DNA of 64,000 nt from Adineta steineri (lineage: Eukaryota; Rotifera; Eurotatoria; Adinetida; Adinetidae): the NCBI GenBank assembly GCA_905250115.1, contig CAJNOI010000217.1, positions 1 to 64,000 of the forward strand. Direction: 5' to 3'. This document shows positions 1-10,561 of the stretch, one piece after another (within the stretch, counting starts at the first letter, position 1; each line of letters begins with the position of its first letter). The position numbers were made by a program, and so were the translations under genes. The notes beneath the pieces are model-generated. The model ran no database searches. It was not told where the DNA came from and saw nothing but the letters and a program-made list of their open reading frames with translations.

Positions 1-1299
1 AATTGTGTGAATAAATAAAATCTGATCAAAATAAAACAAAAAGTTTCCTCTCTTTCTTTTGCTAAATTTAATTTTTTTATACTGATTTACCAATATCATT
101 TTTTTAGATTATGAAAAATATATTTGTCAATTATTTTAAGTCAATATGTAAATCAATGAGAATTATTAGTATTTTATGAGTATTACAAACGAATTTGAAA
201 TTAGTCATCTTTAGGAAGTTATAATCGTGTGAGTGTGACTGTGAGTGTCATTTAGATATATCGAGCGTATCAAGAAAAATGGTTCAAATTGATTGAAATA
301 TCGTAAAAATTGTTTTTTTAATGAAAAAACATCATTTTTAGTGATTTTCTTGTCAAATTGCCTCCGATTGATCTATCCTGTAATCCATTTTTCGTCTCAA
401 TCAGAAATGGTTTTTGGACTTTTTTACCATTTTGTAGAGATGAAAAAACTGTACAACATATCAAAAACTCAATCTGGGACCGTGAGAAATGACCGAATAT
501 GAATAAAAACAGTGAAAAGTATTATCTAGTTTTTGATCGAAAAAATGACCCATTTTGAACTGTATTTGTCATATAAAATAGGTTTTACTCATTGCAAACT
601 AACATGTAAATTGGTCATCATGTTCGACTCTTCACACTCTATCTTTTGGTATATTACACAAAAAGTTTCATTGATCTGTTTCTTTTACAAAAATACTTCA
701 CTTTAAATTCACAATTTTTCATCAAATTACCTTAATAACATAATGAGTACCTCTGAGTCGAAATAAACTAACTTTTGACCAGCTTATTCAAATTCGCTAA
801 AAATTTGAAAATGACGGTTTCAATTGATGTTGAGTCGAATGAGAACGTACAATCAAAAAAATAATTTTCACGAATGTTCGATGTTGTCTTGGACCCTCTC
901 TTAATAACAAAACGATTTGATTTCAAAATTTACATGATTTAGTCATTTAAATTTAAAAAATTCTAAACATTTGAATTTTAATGAACCAAATCATGAAGGA
1001 TATTTTTGGTAAAACAATCATATAAAAATTTTTATTTCACTTGCATTTGCGTAGTGTTTTTATTAAGAGCATGGCCCCTAATACTAGAATATTCACTTCC
1101 TACAATTATATCAATAACTACTCAATTAATTTCTTAGGTAATTAGGTTATTTTTCCATGACTGAATGTATCAACGTCATCTCTAATTAGAAACGTGAAAG
1201 AATTTTCTGTGTCAAAAGATGATTGAGAAAAATACAAAATAAACATAAGTGTTGACTACGCTTATTTTTATTAGAAATCTTGTCTATATTTATTTTAAA
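1..1299. other. Intergenic AT-rich DNA, no gene seen
   Basis: No coding exon is recognised before the F-box gene; the open frames are short and low-complexity. The stretch from about 18 to 256 is the left copy of a direct repeat described separately. The rest is unassigned AT-rich sequence. Confidence 0.5.
18..256 (+). repeat. Left copy of a ~220-bp direct repeat
   Basis: This stretch matches 11862-12080 in the same orientation, from the word AAATCTGATCAAAATAAAAC through to GTCATTTAG, at roughly 85% identity by eye. The left copy carries an extra 16-18 nt GTGAGTGTGACTGTGAGT-like insertion near its right end. The two copies enclose the F-box gene and the three EGF-protein genes. Whether they are remnants of an insertion, a segmental duplication or an LTR-like pair is not decided by the sequence. 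Confidence 0.7.
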
Positions 1300-3125
1300 T
1301 TATAATAATGGAAAATAACTCCAGTAGTCCTTCGAGTCAGCAATGAATCCATTGATTCCCAATTGTTTAACATTAGCACAATTTCGTCGTGTTGTTTGTC
1401 TTGTGAAGTCTTGTGTAATAATTCTTAACTCTTCGTAAAAAACTTTTAATTCCGTCAGAGAAGGTAAACGTGTTTTGGTTTCATTAAAAAATTGCTCGAC
1501 GTAAAATATACTTGTTCTTGTAATATCAAGTGAACGAAGATGAGAATATTCAACAATTTCATGCGCTTGAATAACGTTATCAAACGATATATGCATATCA
1601 TATGACCATGGTGTCAAATTTATCACATTAAGCTTTGTAAGGTTTGGAAAAGTTTTACTTATTCGTAGAAAATATTCATGTTCAAATGGTACTTCATCAT
1701 ATAGAACTAAGTCTGTAACATAGTTGAACGTAATATTTGGAAGTGTATTACCAACATATGCGAACTCAGTAAATTGAACAGGAAGTGTAAGAATGTGATA
1801 TACAATTTCATGATTCACATTTTGAACGAAATCCAATATTGTTTGATCTCTTATATTGACATAATTTTGTTTAATATTATTATTGGATAAATATCGAAGT
1901 AAATCACATTTATTATACTTCATACCAAGATAAAAGTTGAAAGAAGTAAGTTGTGGCATATGTATTGTAAATTGATTGAGAAGATATATTGGATCAGTAA
2001 ATGTAGTTTTGAAGAGGAAACGCAAATGCAAAGTTAGTTTTTCTAGGTTTATCATACGACGAAGATGAGATAAAATTTCATTGGGATTGAGATCTTCTTT
2101 AAATGTGCCATAATACATTAAGGAAAAACATTTCAGATTAGGCAAGTCATCCTACAAAAAAAAATAATATTTTTATAAAATCCTCTATCATTTGTCAATA
2201 GTAAACGTTGACTTATTATGTGCATATCCTAGTCATTGGTAAAATTTAATTAACTTATTCAATGAACTCGAAAAAATGTATTAATATACTTACTAAATTA
2301 TGAATAATTGATGAGTCGGTATCCGTAAGACGAAATTGAACAATCAATGTACTCAAATTTTTGAGACGACCATCAAGTAAATAAACAAAATCAACAAAAG
2401 TTGACACAATAATGCAGAGATATGTAAGCGTAGAAGAAAAAAACGTATTCGATGGTAAATAACGAAGAGACAAACTTATATATGTAAGACCTAATGGCGA
2501 AGTAACATTTAGATGTTGTAACTTTTCGCAGTAATTTAAAATAGGTGCATACACTCTTTTTGTATAAACTTCCGATGATCCTGACAGATATGTAGATTTG
2601 TTGTAGAGAAGATCCAGCTTTGTAATTTGTTGTTTTAAAATATGTCCAATTGGTGAATCATCTAAATGAAAATACAACCATAAAACATTGTAGAATCTAT
2701 ATATTTTACGCATAATCCTGTAATTAAAATAATTATTTACCTATGAAATATCGCAGTGAATAATCATATTCCAAATTTAAAAGTTTCAAGCTAGTTAAAT
2801 TTGGATAAGAAGTGGTAAGAAGAAGACGTTCCATATAGTCCGGTTGAAGAATGAGACATTTCACATTGAAAGATATTTGAGGTAATATATCACTACATAA
2901 TCGATTGAGTATTGAATTAAATATTGTCGAATTTTGAGCCGATAATACTATGTTAAGAGTACTAGAAAATGAATCATGTCGTATTATGTTCTCAAACCGT
3001 TCATTATTAATGCCAAACAATGAATAGAGAACATCAACATTATTAAGTTTCTTTAAAATAATTAATAGAATTTCATCAGGTAAATCAAGTAGGTGAATAT
3101 TAAATTGATTCATGTTCACTAACAT
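1300..3125 (-). CDS. F-box protein of a bdelloid-type expanded family
   Basis: Three exons join in phase: 3125-2741, 2661-2294 and 2151-1300, giving 534 aa. The introns are 79 and 142 nt, with GTAAAT/TTTAG and GTAAGT/TGTAG ends. Residues about 10-50 (LLDLPDEILLIILKKLNNVD and onward) form an F-box, the Skp1-binding motif of SCF ubiquitin ligases. The junction of exons 1 and 2 restores the segment IDDSPIGHILKQQITKL, which I associate with a large rotifer F-box family. The remainder is leucine-rich, weakly repetitive and probably an LRR-like substrate-binding region. The start at 3125 is in frame with a second Met at 3113, just before the F-box; either could be used. The substrate is unknown. 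No in-frame stop is left after splicing, so the gene looks intact. Confidence 0.8.
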
Positions 3126-4058
3126 ATGCTCTATGAAGGTATCAATTTATATATCAGAGAATATTCTTTGTATATGCTAGTCTTTCTTGACGTCGATAGA
3201 GAATACGATGAATGATTCAATGCGAGAAAGGCTAAAGCAATGTATCAACCAATGAAATCATAAACGAATATTAATTATTTTTCTTTTATTGTACACACAT
3301 TCTCATCTGTAACTTATCTTTGTATAGTTTTTGTTAGTGTGGACGACAGAAAACGATGATGTGTGTGTGGGTGTGAGTGTGGTTGTTTCTTCCTTATTCC
3401 GTCATCCCACACTCAGACCCTTATACAAATTTTAAATCACTCGAAACTCTCAAGTGCTCAGGCAATTGTAACACGAATCGGTGCTACTGTAAGAAAAACA
3501 ATCGAAAATGCTGTACGAAATGTGACAGCGATAATCATTCAAGATGTAAAAATTGCTAGATTTTTCTTTATGTTTATTAACAGTAGATTATAGAATTTTT
3601 TTTGTTTTTTACGGGTTTTTTTTCAATACTTTGCTTTATTTGTACCTCCTCTATTCAATAAAAGACTATTTTGATATTGAAAACAGTTTTACGATTATTC
3701 ATTTTAGAGTCAACTCCGACATATATATAATTCTTATAGAGAGAAAGAGAGAAGTGAATAGTAGTGTCAAACTCAACAACTGAACAAGACAATGAAAAGT
3801 GAAAGACAAACACAAAAATGAATATCCATTCAAACAACTCTCATCCCAAACGAAATAGAACGAAATTGTTTCTGCTCTTTTTCCCCACAGAATATGTCTT
3901 TTCTTTTTGGCAAATTATTCATTATTTCTTCTGACAGAGAATATATGTCGATCTTGTCGTCTACATTGGAGGTCAAAGTTCGTTATAGAAAAGGTCAATA
4001 AACTGCATCAACTGAGTTCATCATTCTGCTCAGTTTGCTTATTGCTTTCTAACCAAAT
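3126..4058. other. Intergenic; Cys-rich relic and 5' part of tandem unit 1
   Basis: This gap holds a TGTGGG-like tract near 3360-3385 and a short Cys-rich coding relic at 3377-3559. From about 3725 it holds the upstream region that recurs in front of all three EGF-protein genes, including a purine-rich GAGAGAAAG word and a shared stretch near 3960-4050. No other gene is seen. Confidence 0.5.
3377..3559 (+). pseudogene. Cys-rich coding relic, possibly transposon-derived
   Basis: The frame has no ATG (it opens at GTG) and ends with a segment of spaced cysteines: KCSGNCNTNRCYC, then KCCTKCDSDNH and CKNC. A pattern of CxxxC...RCxCKKN...C is common in the Cys-rich C-terminal tail of transposase or integrase-type ORFs and in CXC/tesmin-like domains. 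Nothing upstream resembles a transposase core, so this is at most a fragment. It lies directly downstream of a GTGTGGGTGTG tract. Confidence 0.3.
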
Positions 4059-5296
4059 ATGTTGTTCAAATTGTTATTTATTATTCATTGTTTTTTATAT
4101 TCATGTGCATATCGTATACCAAGTAAGCTATAGAATTTGTATTAGAAATTAGAATCTTGACGGTGTGGCCGTGAGATGTTGGTGATACCTCACACCAGCA
4201 CCCACACCCACACCCTGATGATTTATTGTAATGTGCTCCTTTTTCTTACTTTTGTGAGAAAGTTACTGATCGTTAAACTTTTTTTCATTCAATGCAAAAC
4301 ATGAGTGACTTATGTAGTTTAGTGTCTAATCAATCACTCAATCATATTACAAGCACGTTTTTTTTTTAATTTGTTTCCACATTACTCGATCGAACATTTG
4401 TATAATATATTCACTATAGGCGAAAATAAATGGAAGATCAAGTATATATCGGATACAAATGGTGGCAAATATGATCATGCGGTTAATGGCTATGAATTCG
4501 ATACAGTATTATACGAAACTAAAAGTAAGTATTATTAGCTTTACTTGTAATCATTATATTAATATTATTCACATCATTTAAGTACCGGGAAATGTGATCT
4601 GTCCCTCCTACTTATCTTACAAAAGCGTCTTGCCGTTTCAAAACTACTCAGGTTATGTCTATTGCACTAGACTTCACAGAGGTATTGTGCAAATATGTCC
4701 ACCAGATAGTGAAGTCATAGATGGTATTGGTGGATGTGCTAACAAAACAAGTAAGTGAAAAGAGAAAGAGAGAGCGCGAGAAAGTAGAATATTCTAAATT
4801 GTTTTGTATTGTTTCAGCCAACACCACAATATTTCCAGCTGGATCTCGATGTGCTTCAAAGCCTTGCGGAGATAGGGGTGTTTGTTTTGATTTTCCATCA
4901 GCTAATGGATATTATTGTGAATGTTCTTATCCATATACAGGTCTTAATTGTCAAGCAGAATACCGAGAATGTCCTCGATTTGCATGTGGTAACAGAACAT
5001 CAAAGATTGTTCCAATGTGTTCTGATTATACATCGGACAAAGCTCTTCCTTACATTTGCACTTGTTTGATGCTCAATGCTCCTGTAGAAATGAGGTTTGC
5101 ACTCAATAATTGTCACAATGAAAAGTTATTCTCACTGAATTGTGGTGGAGCAGAACGTGTTGGTGCAGTACCATTTACTAACAAAGGCTTCTATATTTGC
5201 TCTGGTTCAGTAGGAGTATCGGTGAGATCATGTGACTTACATCATGTGTGGAATGACACACAAAAAGAATGTGTACCTGAACATACACCACCTTAA
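4059..5296 (+). CDS. Secreted EGF-like protein, tandem copy 1
   Basis: Four exons join in phase: 4059-4122, 4420-4524, 4583-4750 and 4818-5296, giving 271 aa. Exon 1 encodes a signal peptide (MLFKLLFIIHCFLYSCA). Exon 2 encodes a conserved YISDTNGGKYD segment. Exon 3 encodes a Cys-containing module (LPFQNYSGYVYC...GIVQICPP...GGC) that resembles a chitin-binding type-2 fold but shows only four cysteines. Exon 4 starts with a clear EGF-like domain (CASKPCGDRGVC...CEC...GLNC). It then has a second Cys-rich part ending GFYICSG...SCDLHHVWNDTQKEC, again peritrophin-like. All introns are phase 1, which suits shuffled extracellular modules. Function is unknown; a secreted sugar- or matrix-binding protein is an inference. 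A possible AATAAA poly(A) signal lies at about 5391. Confidence 0.8.
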
Positions 5297-6392
5297 ATAT
5301 TATTTTGTTCTTTTTTGTTGTATAATATTGTTGATTATGTAGATTTTTTCTTTGATTTCTTGTAAAGTTAATCTGGAAGATTGTAGAAACAATAAATATA
5401 TATGTATATGAAAACAACTGTTAACTGGCGATAAACAGATTTAGACTGATCAAAATAAAATATGAATGATGAGCTTCATTGATGATTATTGCTAGTAATA
5501 GTCAGGTGATTTAGTTGAAATATCCTTTTTGAATATTTTGTGAAGTGTTGTTATAGTGTTAGTCGATAAACAGTTTCAAAATGAAATCAAATAAAACCAT
5601 CTCGAGGGTGTGGGTGCGGCTTTGAGCGACGCTGTATATTTTGTGTAGATGTAGGTGGTAATGCGCCAGTTAAACCTATAACCGACTCGTACACTCACCC
5701 ATACCCAAACGTAGAACTCACATCCATACCTCTTCTAGAGTACAATTAAATACTTTATCAAACGCTGAACAAAACGTGTCATGTACATCTACTTTTTATT
5801 TGATACTTTATGGAATTCATATTTTTTAATAAGACTTCATTAAAAAAGTAAAGTTTATTTTCAGTTTTCAACGTGTCTATTTCAGAAAGATTATATACTA
5901 GAGATCTACAAATTTTGGAAGTGTGCGGACAAGTAGAAAGAAAAAAAGAAACAAAATCTTTAACAACACAACCAGCACAATTTTATAAAGATGTTACAAA
6001 CGACTCACCCATTCTATCATGAAAGTCGACAGAAAGTGTTTAGATTTTTTAAATATTTATATTTATAGAATGCTTAAAGGGACAAAGATAGAACTGAGTA
6101 GTTGTGTTAAAATAAACAACTAGACGAGACAATGAAAAGTGAAAGAGAAACACAAAAATGAATATACATCCAATCAACTCCCAAATGAAAAAGAATGAAA
6201 TTGTTTCTGCTCTTTTTTCCCCACAGAATGTCTTTTCCTTTTGGCAAATCATGTATTATTTCTTTCGACAGAGAATATATGTCGATCTTGTTGCCTGCAT
6301 TGGAGGTCAAAGTTCGTTATAGAAAAGGTCAATAAACAGCATCAACTGAGTTCAGCGTTCTACTTAGTTTACTTATTGCTTTCTAACCAAAT
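5297..6392. other. Spacer of tandem unit 1 / upstream of unit 2
   Basis: This is non-coding sequence that is closely repeated at 7763-8851 and partly at 10562-10830. It includes a GAGGGTGTGGGTGCGG tract near 5605-5620 and a long stretch around 5860-5930 conserved between units. It marks the junction of the tandem duplication (unit edge at roughly 6055). Confidence 0.6.
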
Positions 6393-7762
6393 ATGTTGCT
6401 CAATTTGTTATTTATTGTTCACTGTTTTTTGTCTTCATGTGCATATCGTATACCAAGTAAGCTATAGACTTCATACGAGAAATTAGAGCTGATAATACTG
6501 AAAGAGTTTGATTATGTCATCTAAAACATAAATTGTATTTTACCAATCATGGAATATTTGTTCTATGTTTGACCATGCTATCATGTGAGAAAGTTACCGG
6601 TCGTTAAACTTTTTCTCGTTCAATGCAAACAGAGATGGGCAACTCCAACTCCACTCCAACTCTAACTCCAGTGTTTGCGATGTCAACTTCAACTCCACTT
6701 CAACTCCAAGGAGTTAAAGTGTCAACTCCGGAGTTGGAGTTGCTCATCTCTGAATGCAAAACTAGAGTAACTTATATAGTTTAGTGTCTAATCAATCGAT
6801 CGATTATATCACTAACACATTTTTTCTGAAATTTTCTTTTCACATTGCTTGATTGAACATTTGTATAATATATTTAACTATAGGCGAAGAAAGATGGGAT
6901 ATCAAATATATATCGGATACAAATGGTGGTAAATATGATCGTGCGGTTAATGGCTATGAATTTGATACAGTATTATACGAAACTGAAAGTGAGTATCATT
7001 TGCTTTACTTGTAATCATTATATTAATATTGTTCACATCATTTAAGTACCGGGAGATGTGATCTGTAGCTCACCCTACTTATATTACCAACAAATCTTGC
7101 TGTTTCAAAACCGAACAGGTTATGTCTACTGCACTAATTCGTACAAAGGTATTGTACAAATATGTCCACCAGGTAGTGAAGTCATAGCTGGTGTTGGTGG
7201 ATGTGCTAACAAAACAAGTAAATGAAGAAAGAAGGAGAGCAAGAAAGTAAAATATTTGAAATTGTTTTATATTGCTTCAGCTAACACCACAATATTTCCA
7301 GCTGGATCTCGATGTGCTTCAAAACCCTGCGGAGATAGGGGTGTTTGTTTTGATTTTCCGTCAGCTGATGGATATCATTGTGAATGTTATTCTCCATATG
7401 CAGGTCTAAATTGTCAAACAGAACACCATCGATGTCCTCGATTTGCATGCGGTAATAGAACATCGAAAATTGTTCCAATGTGTATAGATTTTGCATTCGA
7501 CAAAGCTCTTCCTCATGTTTGCCATTGTTTGGTGAAAGGTAATACGGAAGATAAGCATTTTGCACTCAATAGTTGTCACAATGAAAAGTTATTCTCAATG
7601 AAGTGTGCTGGAGCAGAACGCGTTGGTGCAGTACCATTTACTAACAAAGGCTTCTATATTTGTTTTACTGGTTCAATTAACGCTTCCGTGAGATCATGTG
7701 ACTTAGATCGTGTGTGGAATGACACACAAAAGGAATGTGTACCTGAACATACACCACCTTAA
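6393..7762 (+). CDS. Secreted EGF-like protein, tandem copy 2
   Basis: Four exons at 6393-6456, 6884-6988, 7047-7217 and 7281-7762 join in phase 1 to give 273 aa. The architecture matches copy 1: signal peptide (MLLNLLFIVHCFLSSCA), the SDTNGGKYDRAVNGYEFDT segment, a peritrophin-like module (ICPPGSEVIAGVGGC), an EGF-like domain, and a C-terminal Cys-rich module ending in SCDLDRVWNDTQKECV. It differs from copy 1 by scattered substitutions, most densely in the loop after ALPHVCHC. Intron 1 is enlarged by a 123-bp hAT-type MITE at 6630-6752 that is absent from the same place in copy 1. The reading frame is intact. Confidence 0.8.
6630..6752. mobile_element. 123-bp hAT-type MITE in intron 1 of EGF gene copy 2
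   Basis: The terminal inverted repeats are CAGAGATGGGCAACTCC at the left and its complement GGAGTTGCTCATCTCTG (one mismatch) at the right. The interior is rich in AACTCCAACTCC words, so the whole element folds into a hairpin. An 8-bp target duplication AATGCAAA flanks it (6622-6629 and 6753-6760). The empty site is visible in copy 1 at 4291-4298. The CAGAGATGGGCAA terminus and 8-bp duplication are typical of hAT elements. Confidence 0.88.
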
Positions 7763-8851
7763 ATATTATTTTGTTCTTTTTTGTTGTATAATATTGTTGA
7801 TTATGTAGATTTTTTCTTCGTTCTGCTGTAAATTTAATCTAGAAGATTGTAGAAACAATAAATATATGTGAGAAAATAACTGCTAACTGGCGATGAACAG
7901 ATCTAGACTAAATAAAATAAAATATGAATGATGAATTTCGTTCATGGCTATTACTAGTAATAATCAAGGGAATTTAGTTGAAATATCCTTTTTGAATATT
8001 TTGTCAAGTGTTGTTATAGTCTTAGTCGATAAACAGTCTGAAAATAATATCAAACAAAACCATTTTGAGGGTGTGGGTGTGACTGAGGGCGTCACTGTAG
8101 ATGTAAGTGTTGATGCGCCAGTTAAACCCACAATCCACTCCTATACTCACCCATACCCAAACGTAGAACTCACATCCATACCTCTTCTAGAGTACAATTA
8201 AATAGCTTATCAAACGTACGAACAAGTCATGTACATCTACTTTTTATTTGTTACATTGTTACATTCATCTTTTTAACAAGACTTCATAAAAAAAATAGAG
8301 TTTATTTTCAGTTTTCAACGTGTCTATTTCAGAAAGATTATATACTAGAAATCTACAAATTTCAGAAGTGTTTGGACAAGTAGAAAGACAAAAATAAACA
8401 AAATCATAACAAAAAAAATCTTTAACAACACAATCAGCACAATTTTATAAAGATATTACAAATGACTCATACATTCTATCACGAAATTTTATAGAAAATG
8501 TGCAGTTGTTTTAAATATATATGTATAAAATGCTTATAGAGAGAAAGTGAGAAGTGAATAGTTATGTTATAATAAACAACTAGACGAGACAATGAAAAGT
8601 AACAAGGAAACACAAAAATGAATATCCATCCAATCAACTCCCAAAAGACAAAGAATGAAGTTATTTCTATTCTTTTTTCCCACAGAATTCGTCTTTTCTT
8701 TTTGGCAAATCATGCATTCTTCCTTTTGACAGAGAATATATGTCGATCCTGTCGTCTACATTGGAGGCCAAAGTTCATCAGTAAAGGTCAATAAACAGCA
8801 TCAAGTGAATTCATCTTTTTGCTCAGTTCACTTATTGCTTTCTACCCAAAT
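7763..8851. other. Spacer of tandem unit 2 / upstream of unit 3
   Basis: This is a non-coding repeat of 5297-6392, again with a GAGGGTGTGGGTGTG tract near 8069-8085. No gene is seen. The 85-aa open frame at 7944-8201 lies in repeated spacer sequence and is not conserved as a frame in unit 1. Confidence 0.6.
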
Positions 8852-10561
8852 ATGTTGTTCAAAGTGTTATTTCTTGTTCATTGTTTTTTATATTCATGTG
8901 CATATCGTATATCAAGTAAGCTATAGACTTTGAACTGAAAGCTAGAATTGATAATATTGAAAGAGTTTGATTATGTCATCTAAAAAATAAACTGTATTTT
9001 TTAACAATCGTGGAATATTTGCTCTATGTTTGACAGTGCTATTATGTGATATGTTTCATAAAATGAAATAAAGAAACATCATTCAGTATGTCATTGTTTT
9101 CATCTCTAATAACGTCTTTTTACTTATATGAGTACTCTTTACGAGTTTAGTTCACCCTTGAAGGGTATAGGTATGAGATGTTAGTGATTATAGATGGAAC
9201 CGGTCCGATTTTTTGTCGATCGGTAGCAGTCTAAAACTTTTAGATCGAATCGGATCGACCGGTCAACCGATTTTTTACCGGTAGACCGGTAAAAATCGAT
9301 AGTGTAGAAGTCGTTAACTCGGTTCGACTTGAACTGATGTTATACTGGATTTGACTGCTGATAACGTTTATGTTTTATCTCTCTAGGGAGTATGGATACA
9401 TTTTCGGTAAAAAGATAATTTTTTAGAAAGAATAAGTTTTTAGTGGAAAATAGGCTGGTAAATACTGGCAGATCGGTATTGACCGGTAGAACTACCGGTC
9501 TAAAGTCCGGACCGGTTCCATCTCTGTTAGTGATAGTCCTCACCCACACCCATCCTCGAACAAGAGTGACGTATATAGTTTAGTGTCTAATCAATCGATT
9601 AATCATATCGCTAACACATTTTTCTTATATTTTTTTTCACATTGTTTGATTGAACATTTGTATAATATAATTAACTATAGGCAAAAACAGATGGGCGATC
9701 AAATATTTATCGGATACGAATGGTGGTAAATATGATCGTGCGGTTAATGGCCATGAATTCGATACAGTATTATATGAAACTGAAAGTAACTATCATTTGC
9801 TTTACTTGTAATCACTATATTAATATCGTTCACATCATTTAAGTACCGGGGGATGTAATCTGTAGATCACCCTACTTATATTACAAAATGGTCTTGTTGT
9901 TTCAAAACCGAACAGGTTATGTCTACTGCACCGATATTTACAAGGGTATTGTGCAACTATGTCCACCAGGTAGTCAAGTCATAGATGTTATTGGTGGATG
10001 TGCTAACAAAACAAGTAAGCGAGAAGAGGAAGAGAGAGCGAGAAAGTAAAATATTTAAAATTGTTTTGTATTGTTTTAGCCAACACCACAATATTTCCAG
10101 TTGGATCTCGATGTGCTTCAAAACCTTGCGGAGACAGGGGTGTTTGTTATGATTTTCCATCAGCAGATGGATATCATTGTGAATGTTATCATCCATATAC
10201 AGGTCTTAATTGTCAAACAGAATACCGGCCATGTCCTCTCTTTACATGTGGTAATAGAACATCGAAAATGCTTCCAATGTGTCTAGATTTTACATCAGAC
10301 AAAGCTCTTCCTCACGTTTGCAATTGTTTGGTGATCAATGGTTCGGCAGATTTGACTTTGGCACTCAATGATTGTCATAATGAAACGTTATTCTCACTAG
10401 ATTGTGATGGAGTAGAACGTGTTGGTGCATTACCATTCACTAATAAAGGTTTCTATGTTTGTACTTCTAATATGCTTAGAGGAAACGTGAGATCGTGTGA
10501 CTTGCATCATATATGGAATGACACACAAAAGGAATGTGTACCTGAAGATACACCATTGTAA
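8852..10561 (+). CDS. Secreted EGF-like protein, tandem copy 3
   Basis: Four exons at 8852-8915, 9681-9785, 9844-10014 and 10080-10561 join in phase 1 to give 273 aa. The order of modules is as in copies 1 and 2: signal peptide (MLFKVLFLVHCFLYSCA), the SDTNGGKYDRAVNGHEFDT segment, a peritrophin-like module, an EGF-like domain, and a C-terminal Cys-rich module ending DTQKECVPEDTPL. The donor of exon 2 is GTAACT rather than GTAAGT or GTGAGT as in the other copies. Intron 1 is enlarged by a 338-bp MITE at 9189-9526. The frame is intact and cysteines are conserved across copies while loops vary, so all three copies look functional. Confidence 0.8.
9189..9526. mobile_element. 338-bp hAT-type MITE in intron 1 of EGF gene copy 3
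   Basis: The left end TATAGATGGAACCGGTCCG and the right end (complement strand) CAGAGATGGAACCGGTCCG are inverted repeats. The 8-bp direct repeat TTAGTGAT flanks it (9181-9188 and 9527-9534). The interior repeats the word ACCGGT many times. The same intron position in copy 1, near 4178-4186 (TTGGTGAT), lacks the element. Confidence 0.85.

Noticed and set aside
293..502. 69-codon open frame near the left edge
   Set aside because: It opens at a non-ATG codon in AT-rich DNA, shows no domain, and has no splice partners.
2718..2740. A 23-nt intron between the first two F-box exons
   Set aside because: The phase does not join. The alternative acceptor TTTCATTTAG at 2662 gives a 79-nt intron and restores the conserved DDSP segment.
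7944..8201. 85-codon open frame after EGF gene copy 2
   Set aside because: It lies in the repeated spacer and the equivalent frame is not kept in unit 1; the Thr/Pro-rich text comes from repeat sequence.
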